A stretch of 64,000 nucleotides of DNA from JALYRV01 sp040902895. Its GTDB lineage: Bacteria; Acidobacteriota; Vicinamibacteria; Vicinamibacterales; SCN-69-37. Where the stretch lies: the NCBI GenBank assembly GCA_040902895.1, contig JBBDWL010000099.1, forward strand, positions 36,066-100,065. Reading direction: 5' to 3'. Positions 17,558-28,841 of this stretch are shown here, one piece after another. The position numbers and the translations under genes are program-made. The notes under the pieces are model-generated. The model saw only the letters and a list, made by a program, of their open reading frames with translations. It searched no databases and had not been told where the DNA came from. Within the stretch, counting starts at the first letter, position 1. Every line of letters begins with the position of its first letter.

Positions 17558-17887
17558 ATGCCCGAGTCCATAGCCGACTGCGTGCTCGTCCTCGTGACGG
17601 TACCGGCCGACAGCGAGGCCGAAGCCTTCGCGCAAAGTCTGGTCGCCACCGGCGTCGCCGCCTGCGTCAATCTGCTCGCGCCGATGCAGTCGGTGTATCG
17701 CTGGGACGGAGAGATTGAAACCGAGACCGAGCGGCAGGTGCTGATCAAGACCACCAGCGCGGCTGTCCCCGCGCTCTGGCAGCGCGTCCGAGACCTGCAC
17801 TCCTACGACGTCCCGGAATTCCTCGTCGTGCCGATCATCGACGGCAACGAAGCGTATCTGAAGTGGATCAGGACGAACGTGCTTTGA
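17558..17887 (+). CDS. cutA: divalent-cation tolerance protein CutA
   Basis: 109-residue trimeric CutA1 protein, full length. Conserved segments: LVLVTVPADSEAEAFAQSLV, ACVNLLAPMQSVYRWDGEIE, and the C-terminal DVPEFLVVPIIDGNEAYLKWI. The family is linked with copper/divalent-metal tolerance, although its biochemical role is unsettled. ATG 17558 follows a GGAGAAAAG ribosome-binding stretch. A strong terminator lies 38 bp after the stop. Confidence 0.95.
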   Translation: MPESIADCVLVLVTVPADSEAEAFAQSLVATGVAACVNLLAPMQSVYRWDGEIETETERQVLIKTTSAAVPALWQRVRDLHSYDVPEFLVVPIIDGNEAYLKWIRTNVL

Positions 17888-17925
17888 GTAGGCCATCGGC
17901 CTTAGGCCCTGGGCCTTAGGGCAGA

Positions 17926-17962
17926 GCCGCCGGGCACAACGGCCCGGCGGCTTTCCTTTTTT
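17926..17962 (+). terminator. rho-independent terminator after cutA
   Basis: GCCGCCGGGC (17926-17935), 6-nt loop ACAACG, and GCCCGGCGGC (17942-17951) form a perfect 10-bp GC stem, followed by TTTCCTTTTTT. This is a classic intrinsic terminator for cutA in a convergent gene arrangement. Confidence 0.92.
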
Positions 17963-17993
17963 ATGCGAAGCGCCGTTGTGCGCTGAGCATCAT

Positions 17994-18065
17994 GCCTATG
18001 GCCTATGGCCTATGGCCTATGGCCTGGCCTAAGGCCTAAGGCCTAAGGCCTATGGCCTAGGGCCT
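17994..18065. repeat. heptanucleotide tandem repeat (GGCCTAt/a/g family)
   Basis: Back-to-back 7-nt units: GCCTATG four times from 17994, then units of the form GGCCTAA, GGCCTAT and GGCCTAG. A degenerate block of the same units lies at 17890-17920. The GGCC core makes the array self-complementary. The last codons and TAG-type stop region of the reverse-strand trans-sulfuration gene are inside it. Related blocks occur at 28740-28758 and 42074-42116. Confidence 0.85.
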
Positions 18066-19203
18066 GATCGAGATCTTCGATCAGGTCTTCGATGTCTTCG
18101 ATCCCTGCCGAGATTCTGACCATCGCATCGGTGAGGCCGATCTGGGCGCGGCGATCGGCCGGCACCGACGCATGCGTCATCGAGGCCGGATGCGAGATGA
18201 GCGTTTCGACCCCTCCGAGACTTTCCGCCAGTGACATCAGCCGCAGCCGCTCGAGCATGGCGCGCGCGGCCGCCTCGGATTCCAGCTCGAAGGTGAGCAT
18301 GCCGCCGAACCCGCGCATCTGCCGCGCCGCCAGATCGTGCTGCGGGTGGCTCTTCAATCCCGGATAAATCGTCCGCGTCACCTTCGGGTGCCCTTCGAGG
18401 AATTCCGCGAGGCGCTGGCCGTTCTCGTTGTGCTGCTTCATGCGCACCGCCAGCGTCTTGGTGCCTCGCAGCACGAGCCATGAATCGAACGGGCTCAGAA
18501 TCCCGCCGGCCGAGTTCTGGATGAACTTCAGCCACTCGATATGCTCGTCCTTGACCGCCACGACGACGCCGCCGACGCTGTCGCTGTGCCCGTTGAGATA
18601 CTTCGTCGTGCTGTGCACGACGAGATCGGCGCCGAACGCAATCGGCCGCTGCAGCACCGGGCTGGCGAAGGTGTTGTCGACGACGAGCGTCACGTCGTGC
18701 TTGCGCGCGATCGCGGCCACGCCGGCGAGATCCGTCAGGCGCAGCACCGGATTGGTCGGCGTCTCGATGAAGATCATCCTCGTCTTCGGCGTGATCGCCT
18801 GTTCGATCAGCTCGAGCCGCGAGGTGTCGACATAGCTGAAGGCCAGCTGATACCGCGTCAGCACCTTGTCGAACAACCGGAAGGTGCCGCCATACGTATT
18901 GTCGGTGACGACGGCATGATCGCCCGACTGCAGAAGCGTGAGGATGGCGCTGATCGCGGCCATGCCCGACGCAAACGCATACGCCGCCTTGCCGCCCTCG
19001 ATGGCCGCGATGTTGCCCTCGAGCGCCGCCCGCGTCGGGTTCTGCGTGCGCCCGTACTCATAGCCCTTGTGCCGGCCCACGCCCTCCTGCACGTACGTCG
19101 ACGTTTGATAGATCGGCGTGATGATCGCGCCGGTCGTCTCGTCAGGCGACTGTCCGGCGTGAATGCAGATGGTGGAGAAGCGCGCGTGCGCAGAAAGTTT
19201 CAT
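18043..19203 (-). CDS. trans-sulfuration PLP enzyme (cystathionine gamma-synthase/lyase family)
   Basis: 386-residue Cys/Met-metabolism PLP-dependent enzyme, full length. Motifs: ITPIYQTSTYVQEGVG, the EYGRTQNPTRAALE signature, AFASGMAAISAIL, and the PLP lysine in VVHSTTKYLNGHSD (about residue 203), plus SLGGVETLISHPASMTH near the C-terminus. It makes or cleaves cystathionine between cysteine and methionine pathways; gamma-synthase and gamma-lyase cannot be separated by sight. The coding end runs into the heptanucleotide repeat, which encodes the last residues (ALGHRP) and the stop. Divergent from the phosphatase gene at 19241 with only 37 bp between. Confidence 0.92.
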   Translation of the reverse strand: MKLSAHARFSTICIHAGQSPDETTGAIITPIYQTSTYVQEGVGRHKGYEYGRTQNPTRAALEGNIAAIEGGKAAYAFASGMAAISAILTLLQSGDHAVVTDNTYGGTFRLFDKVLTRYQLAFSYVDTSRLELIEQAITPKTRMIFIETPTNPVLRLTDLAGVAAIARKHDVTLVVDNTFASPVLQRPIAFGADLVVHSTTKYLNGHSDSVGGVVVAVKDEHIEWLKFIQNSAGGILSPFDSWLVLRGTKTLAVRMKQHNENGQRLAEFLEGHPKVTRTIYPGLKSHPQHDLAARQMRGFGGMLTFELESEAAARAMLERLRLMSLAESLGGVETLISHPASMTHASVPADRRAQIGLTDAMVRISAGIEDIEDLIEDLDQALGHRP

Positions 19204-19219
19204 GGCCGGGACGGGATGA

Positions 19220-19225
19220 TATCAT
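19220..19225 (+). promoter_or_regulatory. TAnnAT-type -10 element upstream of the phosphatase gene
   Basis: TATCAT in the context GATATCATTC, 15 nt before the ATG at 19241, matches the -10-like pattern seen upstream of several other genes here (see 42118, 47050, 50074, 59691). The predicted leader is about 9 nt. Confidence 0.4.
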
Positions 19226-19240
19226 TCGCACTTCGAACGC

Positions 19241-21409
19241 ATGGCTGAAGGCGCACATCCGGCACGCCCCCGAGGACGCAGCCGGCGTGGTCGCGTCGCT
19301 CCGGCGCTGCCGATGCCGCCGCCTCCCGAGCCGCACGCGCGCTCGGCTCGCGACCTGCTGTTCGCGACCCGCGCAGGCCGCATCTTTCTCGCCGCCGCCG
19401 CCGTCAAGCTGCTCATCGCCATCATCGAGCGTACCGCGGGCACGTCGCCGTGGCTGTCAGTCATCGGCACGCTGGCGGGCCTGATCCTCGTCATCACCGC
19501 GCTGCTCTTCATCCTCCGCGGCATCAGGGCGGCGCGCCGCCAGCTGCTGTGGCCGGTGCGGCGGAAGCTGATCGTCTCGTACGTGTTCATCGGCCTGGTC
19601 CCGGCGCTGCTCTTGCTGGTCTTCTTCCTCTTCGCGGGGCAGGTGCTTTTCACCAGCATCGCGGCGTATCTGTTCAAGACCGGGTATGAAAGCTATCTGA
19701 CGAACGCCATGCAGATCGCCGCGGCGACGGCGAATGATGTGGCCCACGATCCGTCCCACGCGGGCGCCATACTCGCAAGCAAGGTTCGGAATCTGTCGCC
19801 CGTGAACCCGGGACTGTCGGTCGCCGTCGTGCCGGTCTCGTCGACATCCGAGGTGTCGTTCGCGCGTGAAGGCCCCTGGCGGCATCTCGATCCACCCTCG
19901 GTCCCGTTGCCGCTGTACGTGCGGACCGACGGCTTCCGCGCGAAGAACATCGTCTGCCGCACCGCCGACGGCAACGACATGCTGATTGCGCGCGCGGTGG
20001 CGTCGCCCGAGGCGGCCGGCTCGCTGTTCGTGGCCATTGTCGACATCCCCCTCGGGCAGCAGGTTGCCGACCGGTTGCGCGAGACCACGGCCATCAGGGC
20101 CGCCGGCGTCTCCGTCACGGCTGGTCAGACAGGAGGCCGCGAGCCGCAGCCGTGCAAGCCGGACGCCGAGCCTGTGCCGGCGGCCGAGGGCCCGTCGGCG
20201 GTGCCGTTCCGGTACGACCGCAGCATGGCCTTTATCGATTACACCGACTGGGAGACGGGTGTGCCGAGCCAGGTCGTGGTCGGCCTGCGGGTGCGCCTGC
20301 GCGATCTCTATGACGAGGTGACCGAAGCCTACTCCTTCCGCATCGCGGGGTCCGACGTGAGCTTCGGCCGGGCGATGCTCTCGTTCGTGTTACTGATCGG
20401 CATCCTGTTTCTGATCATCCAGATCGCCGCGCTCGTGATGGGCCTCGCGCTGGCGCGCTCGATCACGACAGCGGTGCACGGACTGTTCGAGGGCACGGAG
20501 CGCGTGCGGCAGGGCGACTTCACGCACCGCATCGACGTGCAGTCGCGCGATCAGCTCGGCCAGCTCGCCGATTCGTTCAACCAGATGTCGACGAGCATCG
20601 AGCATCTGCTGGAGCAGGCGGCCGAGAAGCGGCGGCTCGAAGAAGAGCTGCGCATCGCGCGCGAGATCCAGATGTCGCTGCTGCCGGCCGGACCGCTCGA
20701 CATGCCGGGCATTTCGATGTCGGCGCTCTGCGTGCCCGCGCGCGAGGTCGGCGGCGACTATTACGACTACTTCCGCCTGGGCGACCGCCGCTTCAGCCTG
20801 CTGATCGCCGACGTGTCGGGCAAGGGCACGTCCGCGGCGCTCTACATGGCGGAGCTCAAGGGACTGCTGCTGTCGCTCAGCCAGATTTATCAGTCGCCGC
20901 GCCAGCTGCTGATCGAAGTCAACCGCATCATCTCGGACCACCTCGACACGAAAAGTTTCATCACGATGACGTACGCCGTCATCGACCTCGACGCGCGGAC
21001 GATGGTGTTTGCGCGGGCGGGACATACGCCCTTGGTCTATCTGCCGGGATCTGCTGCGGCCGCAGGCCAGCTGCGGCGCGCGCAGGTGCTGGTGCCCGAC
21101 GGCATGGTGCTGGGATTGCGCGTGCCGAACATCGAGCGCCTGTTCCCGCACCATCTGGTCGAACACACCATCGCGCTCGGTCCAGCCGACGTCCTCGCGT
21201 TCTATACCGACGGCATCACCGAAGCGATGAACGCCGCCGGCGATCTGTTCGGCGACGCGCGCCTCTCGCATCTGATCGAAGAGCATGCGCACTTCGAGAT
21301 CGCGGAGCTGCGGGAGCGGATCCTGCGCGACGTCGAAGCGTTTGCCGGCGCCGAGGATCAGCACGACGACCTGACGATGATTCTGCTGAAAGTGGACGAG
21401 GCGGGATGA
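19241..21409 (+). CDS. membrane-bound RsbU/SpoIIE-type serine phosphatase with HAMP domain
   Basis: 722-residue PP2C-like phosphatase, a partner-switch regulator. The N-terminus is Pro/Arg-rich, then three hydrophobic segments within about 45-135 (WLSVIGTLAGLILVITALLF; KLIVSYVFIGLVPALLLLVF), an extracytoplasmic sensor region (about 140-365), a further helix (AMLSFVLLIGILFLIIQIAA), a HAMP domain (RSITTAVHGLFEGTERV), a linker helix (EEELRIAREIQMSLLP) and the phosphatase domain with AREVGGDYYDYF, LLIADVSGKGTSAA and DQHDDLTMILLK. The acidic metal ligands are present, so it should be active, dephosphorylating an anti-sigma-factor antagonist. Stop overlaps the RNase III start (ATGA). Confidence 0.92.
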   Translation: MAEGAHPARPRGRSRRGRVAPALPMPPPPEPHARSARDLLFATRAGRIFLAAAAVKLLIAIIERTAGTSPWLSVIGTLAGLILVITALLFILRGIRAARRQLLWPVRRKLIVSYVFIGLVPALLLLVFFLFAGQVLFTSIAAYLFKTGYESYLTNAMQIAAATANDVAHDPSHAGAILASKVRNLSPVNPGLSVAVVPVSSTSEVSFAREGPWRHLDPPSVPLPLYVRTDGFRAKNIVCRTADGNDMLIARAVASPEAAGSLFVAIVDIPLGQQVADRLRETTAIRAAGVSVTAGQTGGREPQPCKPDAEPVPAAEGPSAVPFRYDRSMAFIDYTDWETGVPSQVVVGLRVRLRDLYDEVTEAYSFRIAGSDVSFGRAMLSFVLLIGILFLIIQIAALVMGLALARSITTAVHGLFEGTERVRQGDFTHRIDVQSRDQLGQLADSFNQMSTSIEHLLEQAAEKRRLEEELRIAREIQMSLLPAGPLDMPGISMSALCVPAREVGGDYYDYFRLGDRRFSLLIADVSGKGTSAALYMAELKGLLLSLSQIYQSPRQLLIEVNRIISDHLDTKSFITMTYAVIDLDARTMVFARAGHTPLVYLPGSAAAAGQLRRAQVLVPDGMVLGLRVPNIERLFPHHLVEHTIALGPADVLAFYTDGITEAMNAAGDLFGDARLSHLIEEHAHFEIAELRERILRDVEAFAGAEDQHDDLTMILLKVDEAG

Positions 21410-22344
21410 CGCCGGTCTTCACGACCCATTCGCATGTCGAGGCCGACGTCGTGCGCGGCCTGCTCGATGCGCACGGCATCCGCGCCGTCATCACCTCTGA
21501 TATCTCGCAGTCGGTGTTTCCGTTGCGGATTGCAGGGCAGTGGGAGCTCCGCGTGTCGGTCGACGACAGCCGCGCGCAGCTCGCGCGCGAGCTGATCGAG
21601 TCGCACCAGGATGCGGTCGGCGCGGGCGCCGTCCGCCTGCGCGACACGCTCGCGCCCCTCGAAGCGCGCGTCGGCTACCGGTTCAAGGATCTCGGTCTGC
21701 TCGAGCATGCGCTGACGCACCGATCGAAAGCGCACGAGGATGCGTCGGGCGGCGTCTTCGACAACGAATCGATGGAATTCCTTGGCGACGCGGTCCTGGG
21801 CTTCGTCATCGCGGATCTGCTGTTCCGCGAGTTTCCGCACCACGACGAGGGCCACAAGTCGAAGATCAAGGCGTCGATTGTCTCGACGCTCTCGCTGGGG
21901 CGTCTCGCGGAGGCGATGGACATCGGACGGTTCGTGCTGCTCGGGCGCGGCGAAGAGAAGACGGGAGGCCGCCGCAAGCAGGCGATTCTCGCCGACTGTT
22001 TCGAGGCCCTCATCGCGGCGGTCTATCTCGACGGCGGTATCGACGCCGCGCGCGCCTTCATCGCGCGGCAGTTCGGCGCGCTCATCCAGGAAGCGCGATC
22101 CGCCGGCAGCGAGGCGGCGTTCACCGAAGACTGGAAGTCGGAGCTGCAGGAAGTGCTGCAATCAACCGGACGCGGCCTGCCCGAGTACGTGCTGGCCACC
22201 GAGCAAGGCCCGGCCCATCATCGTGTGTTCGTCGTCGAAGTCAGAGCAGGCGGCGAAACTCTGGGTCGCGGAGAAGGCCGGTCGAAAAAAGCGGCAGAGC
22301 AGGAAGCCGCGCGAACCGCACTGACAGCGTTGCGCGGCGAGTAA
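21406..22344 (+). CDS. rnc: ribonuclease III with N-terminal DUF2007-like domain
   Basis: 312 residues, about 80 longer than ordinary RNase III. Residues 1-70 (TPVFTTHSHVEADVVRGLLD ... GQWELRVSVDDSRAQLARELI) resemble the DUF2007/putative signal-transducing small domain. From about 80 comes the RNase III domain with the signature NESMEFLGDAVLG and the second acidic cluster ADCFEALIAAVYLDGG, then a dsRNA-binding domain (WKSELQEVLQSTGRGLPEYV ... GRSKKAAEQEAARTAL). It cleaves double-stranded RNA in rRNA maturation. The fusion is in-frame with no internal start needed, though initiation further down cannot be excluded. The stop abuts an AT-rich repeat (22345). Confidence 0.93.
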   Translation: MTPVFTTHSHVEADVVRGLLDAHGIRAVITSDISQSVFPLRIAGQWELRVSVDDSRAQLARELIESHQDAVGAGAVRLRDTLAPLEARVGYRFKDLGLLEHALTHRSKAHEDASGGVFDNESMEFLGDAVLGFVIADLLFREFPHHDEGHKSKIKASIVSTLSLGRLAEAMDIGRFVLLGRGEEKTGGRRKQAILADCFEALIAAVYLDGGIDAARAFIARQFGALIQEARSAGSEAAFTEDWKSELQEVLQSTGRGLPEYVLATEQGPAHHRVFVVEVRAGGETLGRGEGRSKKAAEQEAARTALTALRGE

Positions 22345-22376
22345 TTTTCAACTTTCAACTTACCAATTTTCAACTA
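22345..22376. repeat. AT-rich TTTTCAACTTTCAAC repeat (copy 1)
   Basis: A 22-nt block (22345-22366) of TTTCAACT-type units is repeated exactly, in inverse orientation, at 37070-37091. The two flanking genes end in or at it: the rnc TAA is adjacent and the reverse-strand AAA+ gene stop lies inside (22374-22376). Composition differs sharply from the GC-rich genes around it. Confidence 0.85.
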
Positions 22377-23512
22377 ATCGATCTCGATTATGCCCCACGA
22401 GCGATCGTCCGGGCCCGCGGCGACGCCGGCCATCTCGGGTTCGACGCCGGCCTGCGGCAGGCGGGCGAGCGCGTAGTCGTGTACGTCGCGGGCCACATCC
22501 TCGTCGGAGGGGGGTGATGGTTGCGTGTAGAGCCGCACGTACAACCGCAGCAGCGGATCCTCGAACGTGTAGCGTTTGCGCGTGCTCACGACGAGATCCA
22601 CATCCTCGAGCCACGACAGGTAGTCCTTCGTGGAACCGGGCGTGCGGCGCAGGCGCTGCGCGATCTCGGTCAGCGTGAGTCCTTCCTGTTCCGAGAGGAC
22701 GCTGAGGATGGCCTTCAGCGCGCCGTAGCCGCGGGCGCGGTGCAGGCGCAGCTCGTATGACTGGCGGCAGCGCGCCGCGATTTCGCCGCCGGGCGCCATC
22801 AGCGACACGAGCGCGCTGATCGGATCGAGCCGGCCGGCGCCGGATGCCTTCAGCGCGCGCGCGAGCGCGGCGGCATGTGTCGCGCGGCCCGCCGACAGCG
22901 CGTGCACGGCCGATGCTGTCTCGTCGCCGTCGCGCCCGAGCCAGCGCGCCGACCCGTCGCCGCACGAGGCGAGCACCTCTCCAGCGGAGAGCGGCGGCAG
23001 CTGAATCACTTCGAAGCGCGACGGCGCGTCGCGCAGCACGCGCAGCGTGCGCGCGGTAAAGCGGCTCGCGAGCAGAAAACGGTTGCGGCTCTCCGACACG
23101 CGCGACATGAAGTCGCGGATGACGTGACGCAGGCCGGGAAAATTCTCGAACGTCCGGAACTCCAGGAACTCATCGAGGAGGAACGCCGCCGGCTCGTGGC
23201 CCGGCGCGCGCGACGTGTCGAGATGCGTGAGCAGCCGCTCGAACGCGGCGCGCGCATCGCCCGGCGGCTGGCTGTTGCCGGCCGGCGGAAACGGCGACGC
23301 GCCCTTGATGGCTTCGGTGCACCGCTCGGGCGTGGTGGCCACGGCCCCGAGGTCGACGTATTGCGCCGACGACTGGCCGACGAGCTCGCGCAGCCGCAGC
23401 AGCAGCGCGGTGCGTCCCGTGCCGCATCCGCCGACGAGCACGGGAATGCGCGACGGGCTGCCTTCGATGGCGCTCAGCAGGCGGCGTTCGAGCAGAGGGC
23501 GCTGCGGTTGGT

Positions 23513-23516
<4 letters not shown>
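22374..23516 (-). CDS. AAA+/archaeal-type ATPase with C-terminal winged helix
   Basis: 380 residues from GTG 23516, whose codon overlaps the hutU stop (GTGA), so it is translated with hutU. Walker A is GGCGTGRT (about residue 30), with Arg in place of the invariant Lys; Walker B is FLLDEFLEF (about 110). A sensor-type segment NRFLLASRFTARTL follows and the C-terminal third (ILSVLSEQEGLTLTEIAQRL ... YTFEDPLLRLYVRLY) looks like the winged-helix part of ATPase_2-family proteins. DNA binding is therefore plausible. Function unknown; the tight coupling to hutU suggests a regulatory or maturation role (inference). Confidence 0.72.
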
Positions 23517-25216
<1,700 letters not shown>

Positions 25217-25260
25217 GTGGGAAGAACAGACGGCGTGGGGGCGACGCCGCCGAAGTGCAG

Positions 25261-25290
25261 ACTTTAGAAAACGCGCAAGGGACGTGTCAA
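25261..25290 (-). promoter_or_regulatory. hutU: candidate sigma70-type promoter of hutU
   Basis: On the reverse strand a perfect TTGACA (25290-25285) is followed, 18 bp later, by TAAAGT (25266-25261), about 45 nt before the hutU start. This would allow hutU and the AAA+ gene to be transcribed separately from hutH. Confidence 0.5.
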
Positions 25291-25296
25291 TTGATC

Positions 25297-25320
25297 GCGT
25301 CAAAAAAGTTTTCTTGACGC
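25297..25320. promoter_or_regulatory. inverted repeat upstream of hutU promoter
   Basis: GCGTCAA (25297-25303) and TTGACGC (25314-25320) form a 7-bp dyad with a 10-nt AT-rich centre, just upstream of the candidate hutU promoter and 25 bp after the DinB stop. It could be an operator or part of a terminator of the hutH-DinB transcript. Confidence 0.4.
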
Positions 25321-25345
25321 GCTAATGAGATGGTGGATCGGATCG

Positions 25346-25867
25346 TCAGCGCGTCGCGGCCTGTCTGTTGCGCGTCAGATGCGGCACGATCCCGAGCAGC
25401 CGCTCGATCAACATCAGCTGCGCGCGGTGATGCATCTCGTGTTCCTTGGTGCCGAGCAGCATCTCGAACCGCGATTTCGGTTTCGCGGAGACCATCTGCG
25501 GAAACGACACCATTTCTTCGAGCGTCGCAGCGTCGAGCGACTCCAGAAACACCGCAAAGGCGTCGCCGTTGGTGCGCAGTGCGTCGATGATCTGCGGTTT
25601 GGTGGTGAGCGCAGCGGCCATCTCGCCGGATTTGTGCATGTAGCCCATGAACATCTCGCTCTCGACGCGCGACAGGCGGTCGACCTTGTGCAACTGTATC
25701 GGCCACCAGGTGTTCACCGCGACGTGCGCAAGCATTTCAGCGACCGACATCACGTCGGGGCTGGCTTTGAAGCCGTACTTGTCCTCCGGAATGTCTTCGG
25801 CAATCTGAATCGTGTTCCTGCGGACCGTGCGAAACGCGTCAGCGAGGTGGGAACCGCCGTAAATCAT
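25346..25867 (-). CDS. DinB-like four-helix-bundle protein in the hut operon
   Basis: 173 residues of the DinB/YfiT metalloenzyme-like superfamily. Helix 2 has AEMLAHVAVNTWWP (His ligand) and the last helices carry LGTKEHEMHHRAQLMLIERLLG, supplying the other two His ligands, so a metal site appears complete. The family includes thiol transferases using bacillithiol/mycothiol or glutathione. It is between hutH and hutU; its ATG overlaps the hutH stop (ATGA), so translational coupling to hutH is likely. Its role in histidine breakdown is not known. Confidence 0.85.
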   Translation of the reverse strand: MIYGGSHLADAFRTVRRNTIQIAEDIPEDKYGFKASPDVMSVAEMLAHVAVNTWWPIQLHKVDRLSRVESEMFMGYMHKSGEMAAALTTKPQIIDALRTNGDAFAVFLESLDAATLEEMVSFPQMVSAKPKSRFEMLLGTKEHEMHHRAQLMLIERLLGIVPHLTRNRQAATR

Positions 25868-27372
25868 TGAAAAGTCTCCAGTTGGAGGCCGCCGCCGGCA
25901 ATCAGCGCGGCCAGGGTTTCGATGTCGGGCGAGGGCGGGCGGTCATCGGTGAGGACCGGGACGTGTCGCCGCACGAGCGCGTGCGCCCGCTGCAGGCGCG
26001 GCGACGTTTCGAGCGGCGCGAGCAGGTCGATCGCCTGGCATGCGCACATCAATTCAATCGCAATCACGCGCGCGACGAGGTCGACGGCGCGCGCGCACTT
26101 CAGTGCGGCGCCCATGCTCATGCTCACGTGATCCTCGCGGCTTGCCGACGTGGGAATCGTGTCAACGCTGGCCGGATGGGCAAGCGTCTTGAGCTCCGAC
26201 GTCAGCGCGGCGGCCGCGACCTGCGCCATCATGAACCCGGAGTGCAGTCCGCTGTCGCGTGTGAGGAACGCCGGCAGCTCGCTCAGCGCGGGATTCATCA
26301 TGCGGTCGGTGCGCCGCTCTGAGATCGTGGCGAGCTGCGTGAGGCCGATCGCCAGCAGATCGGCGGCCATGGCGATCGGCGCGCCGTGAAAGTTGCCGCC
26401 CGAGATAATCTCGCCCTCGTCGACGAACACCATCGGATTGTCGGTGCCGGCGTTGGCCTCGAGCTCCGCGGCGCGGCGGGCGAACGCGATGGCGTCGCGC
26501 GCGGCGCCGTGCACCTGCGCGGCGCAGCGCAGCGAATAGGCATCCTGCACGCGGCCGCAGTTCTCGTGCGACTTGTTGATGCCGCTGCCTTCGAGCAGCG
26601 CCAGGATGCTGGCGGCCGACTGCTTCTGTCCGTCGAAGCCGCGCGCCTCATGGATGCGCGCATCGAACGGCCTCGTGGATCCCTTCAACGCGTCAATCGT
26701 CAGCGCCGCGGCCAGATCCGCCGCCTCCGCGAGGCGCTGAGCGGTGGCGACCGACAGGCCGAGCAGCGCCGCGGACGGCTGCGTTCCATTAATGAGGGCG
26801 AGGCCCTCCTTCGCCGCCAGCGCCACCGGGGTCAGGCCGGCGCGCCTCAACGCTTCGCCGCCGCCGATCGTCGATCCATCGCCGGCGATGGCTTCGCCCT
26901 CGCCGATGAGCACCAGCGCCAGATGCGCGAGCGGCGCGAGGTCGCCGCTGGCGCCGACCGATCCGCGGCTCGGCACGCGCGGATGCACGCGCGCGTTGAG
27001 CGCGTCGACGAGCGCCTGCAGCGTCTCGATCCGGATGCCCGAGAATCCTTTCGCCAGCACGTTCGCGCGCAGCGCCATCGTGGCGCGAACCGCGGGGACG
27101 GGCAGCGGCTCGCCGACGCCCGACGCATGGCTGCGCAGCAGATTGACCTGCAGCGCGCCGAGCTTGTCGCGCGGGATTGCCACCTCGGCGAGCGATCCGA
27201 AGCCGGTATTGATGCCGTAGACGGGCGCCGTGCCCTCGGCGTGCCGATCGACCACCGCCCGCGCGCGCCGCACGCGATCGATTGCCGGCTCGGCGACACG
27301 CACGCGCGCATCGTCATACGCGATCGCGACAAGGTCTTCGAGCCGCAGGGAATGTCCGTCGAGCAGAATCAT
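25864..27372 (-). CDS. hutH: histidine ammonia-lyase
   Basis: 502-residue HutH, deaminating histidine to urocanate. The Ala-Ser-Gly that cyclises into the MIO cofactor lies in GSVGASGDLAPLAHLAL (about residue 140). Other conserved parts: YGINTGFGSLAEVAI (about 48), EGLALINGTQPSAALLGL, RVQDAYSLRCAAQVHGA, GGNFHGAPIAMAADLLAI. ATG 27372 matches the family start (ILLDGHSLRLEDLVAIA); a longer upstream frame lacks homology. First gene of hutH-DinB-hutU-AAA+, divergent from purA with 38 bp between the starts. Confidence 0.97.
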   Translation of the reverse strand: MILLDGHSLRLEDLVAIAYDDARVRVAEPAIDRVRRARAVVDRHAEGTAPVYGINTGFGSLAEVAIPRDKLGALQVNLLRSHASGVGEPLPVPAVRATMALRANVLAKGFSGIRIETLQALVDALNARVHPRVPSRGSVGASGDLAPLAHLALVLIGEGEAIAGDGSTIGGGEALRRAGLTPVALAAKEGLALINGTQPSAALLGLSVATAQRLAEAADLAAALTIDALKGSTRPFDARIHEARGFDGQKQSAASILALLEGSGINKSHENCGRVQDAYSLRCAAQVHGAARDAIAFARRAAELEANAGTDNPMVFVDEGEIISGGNFHGAPIAMAADLLAIGLTQLATISERRTDRMMNPALSELPAFLTRDSGLHSGFMMAQVAAAALTSELKTLAHPASVDTIPTSASREDHVSMSMGAALKCARAVDLVARVIAIELMCACQAIDLLAPLETSPRLQRAHALVRRHVPVLTDDRPPSPDIETLAALIAGGGLQLETFQ

Positions 27373-27410
27373 TCGTGGGAGGGTATCATTCTCCGCTGCG
27401 CACGTTACCG

Positions 27411-28736
<1,326 letters not shown>

Positions 28737-28739
28737 CGT

Positions 28740-28758
28740 CAGGCCATAGGCCATAGGG
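28740..28758. repeat. short GGCCATA repeat after purA
   Basis: AGGCCATAGGCCATAGG: two and a half heptanucleotide units of the same type as the arrays at 17994 and 42074, four bases after the purA stop. Confidence 0.7.
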
Positions 28759-28841
28759 ACGGGCCACGCGCTGCATCAACTCCGCCGCGCTCGCCGCCGT
28801 GCTATTCTCCGCGCGATCGAATACCCCGCGGTGGAGGACTC

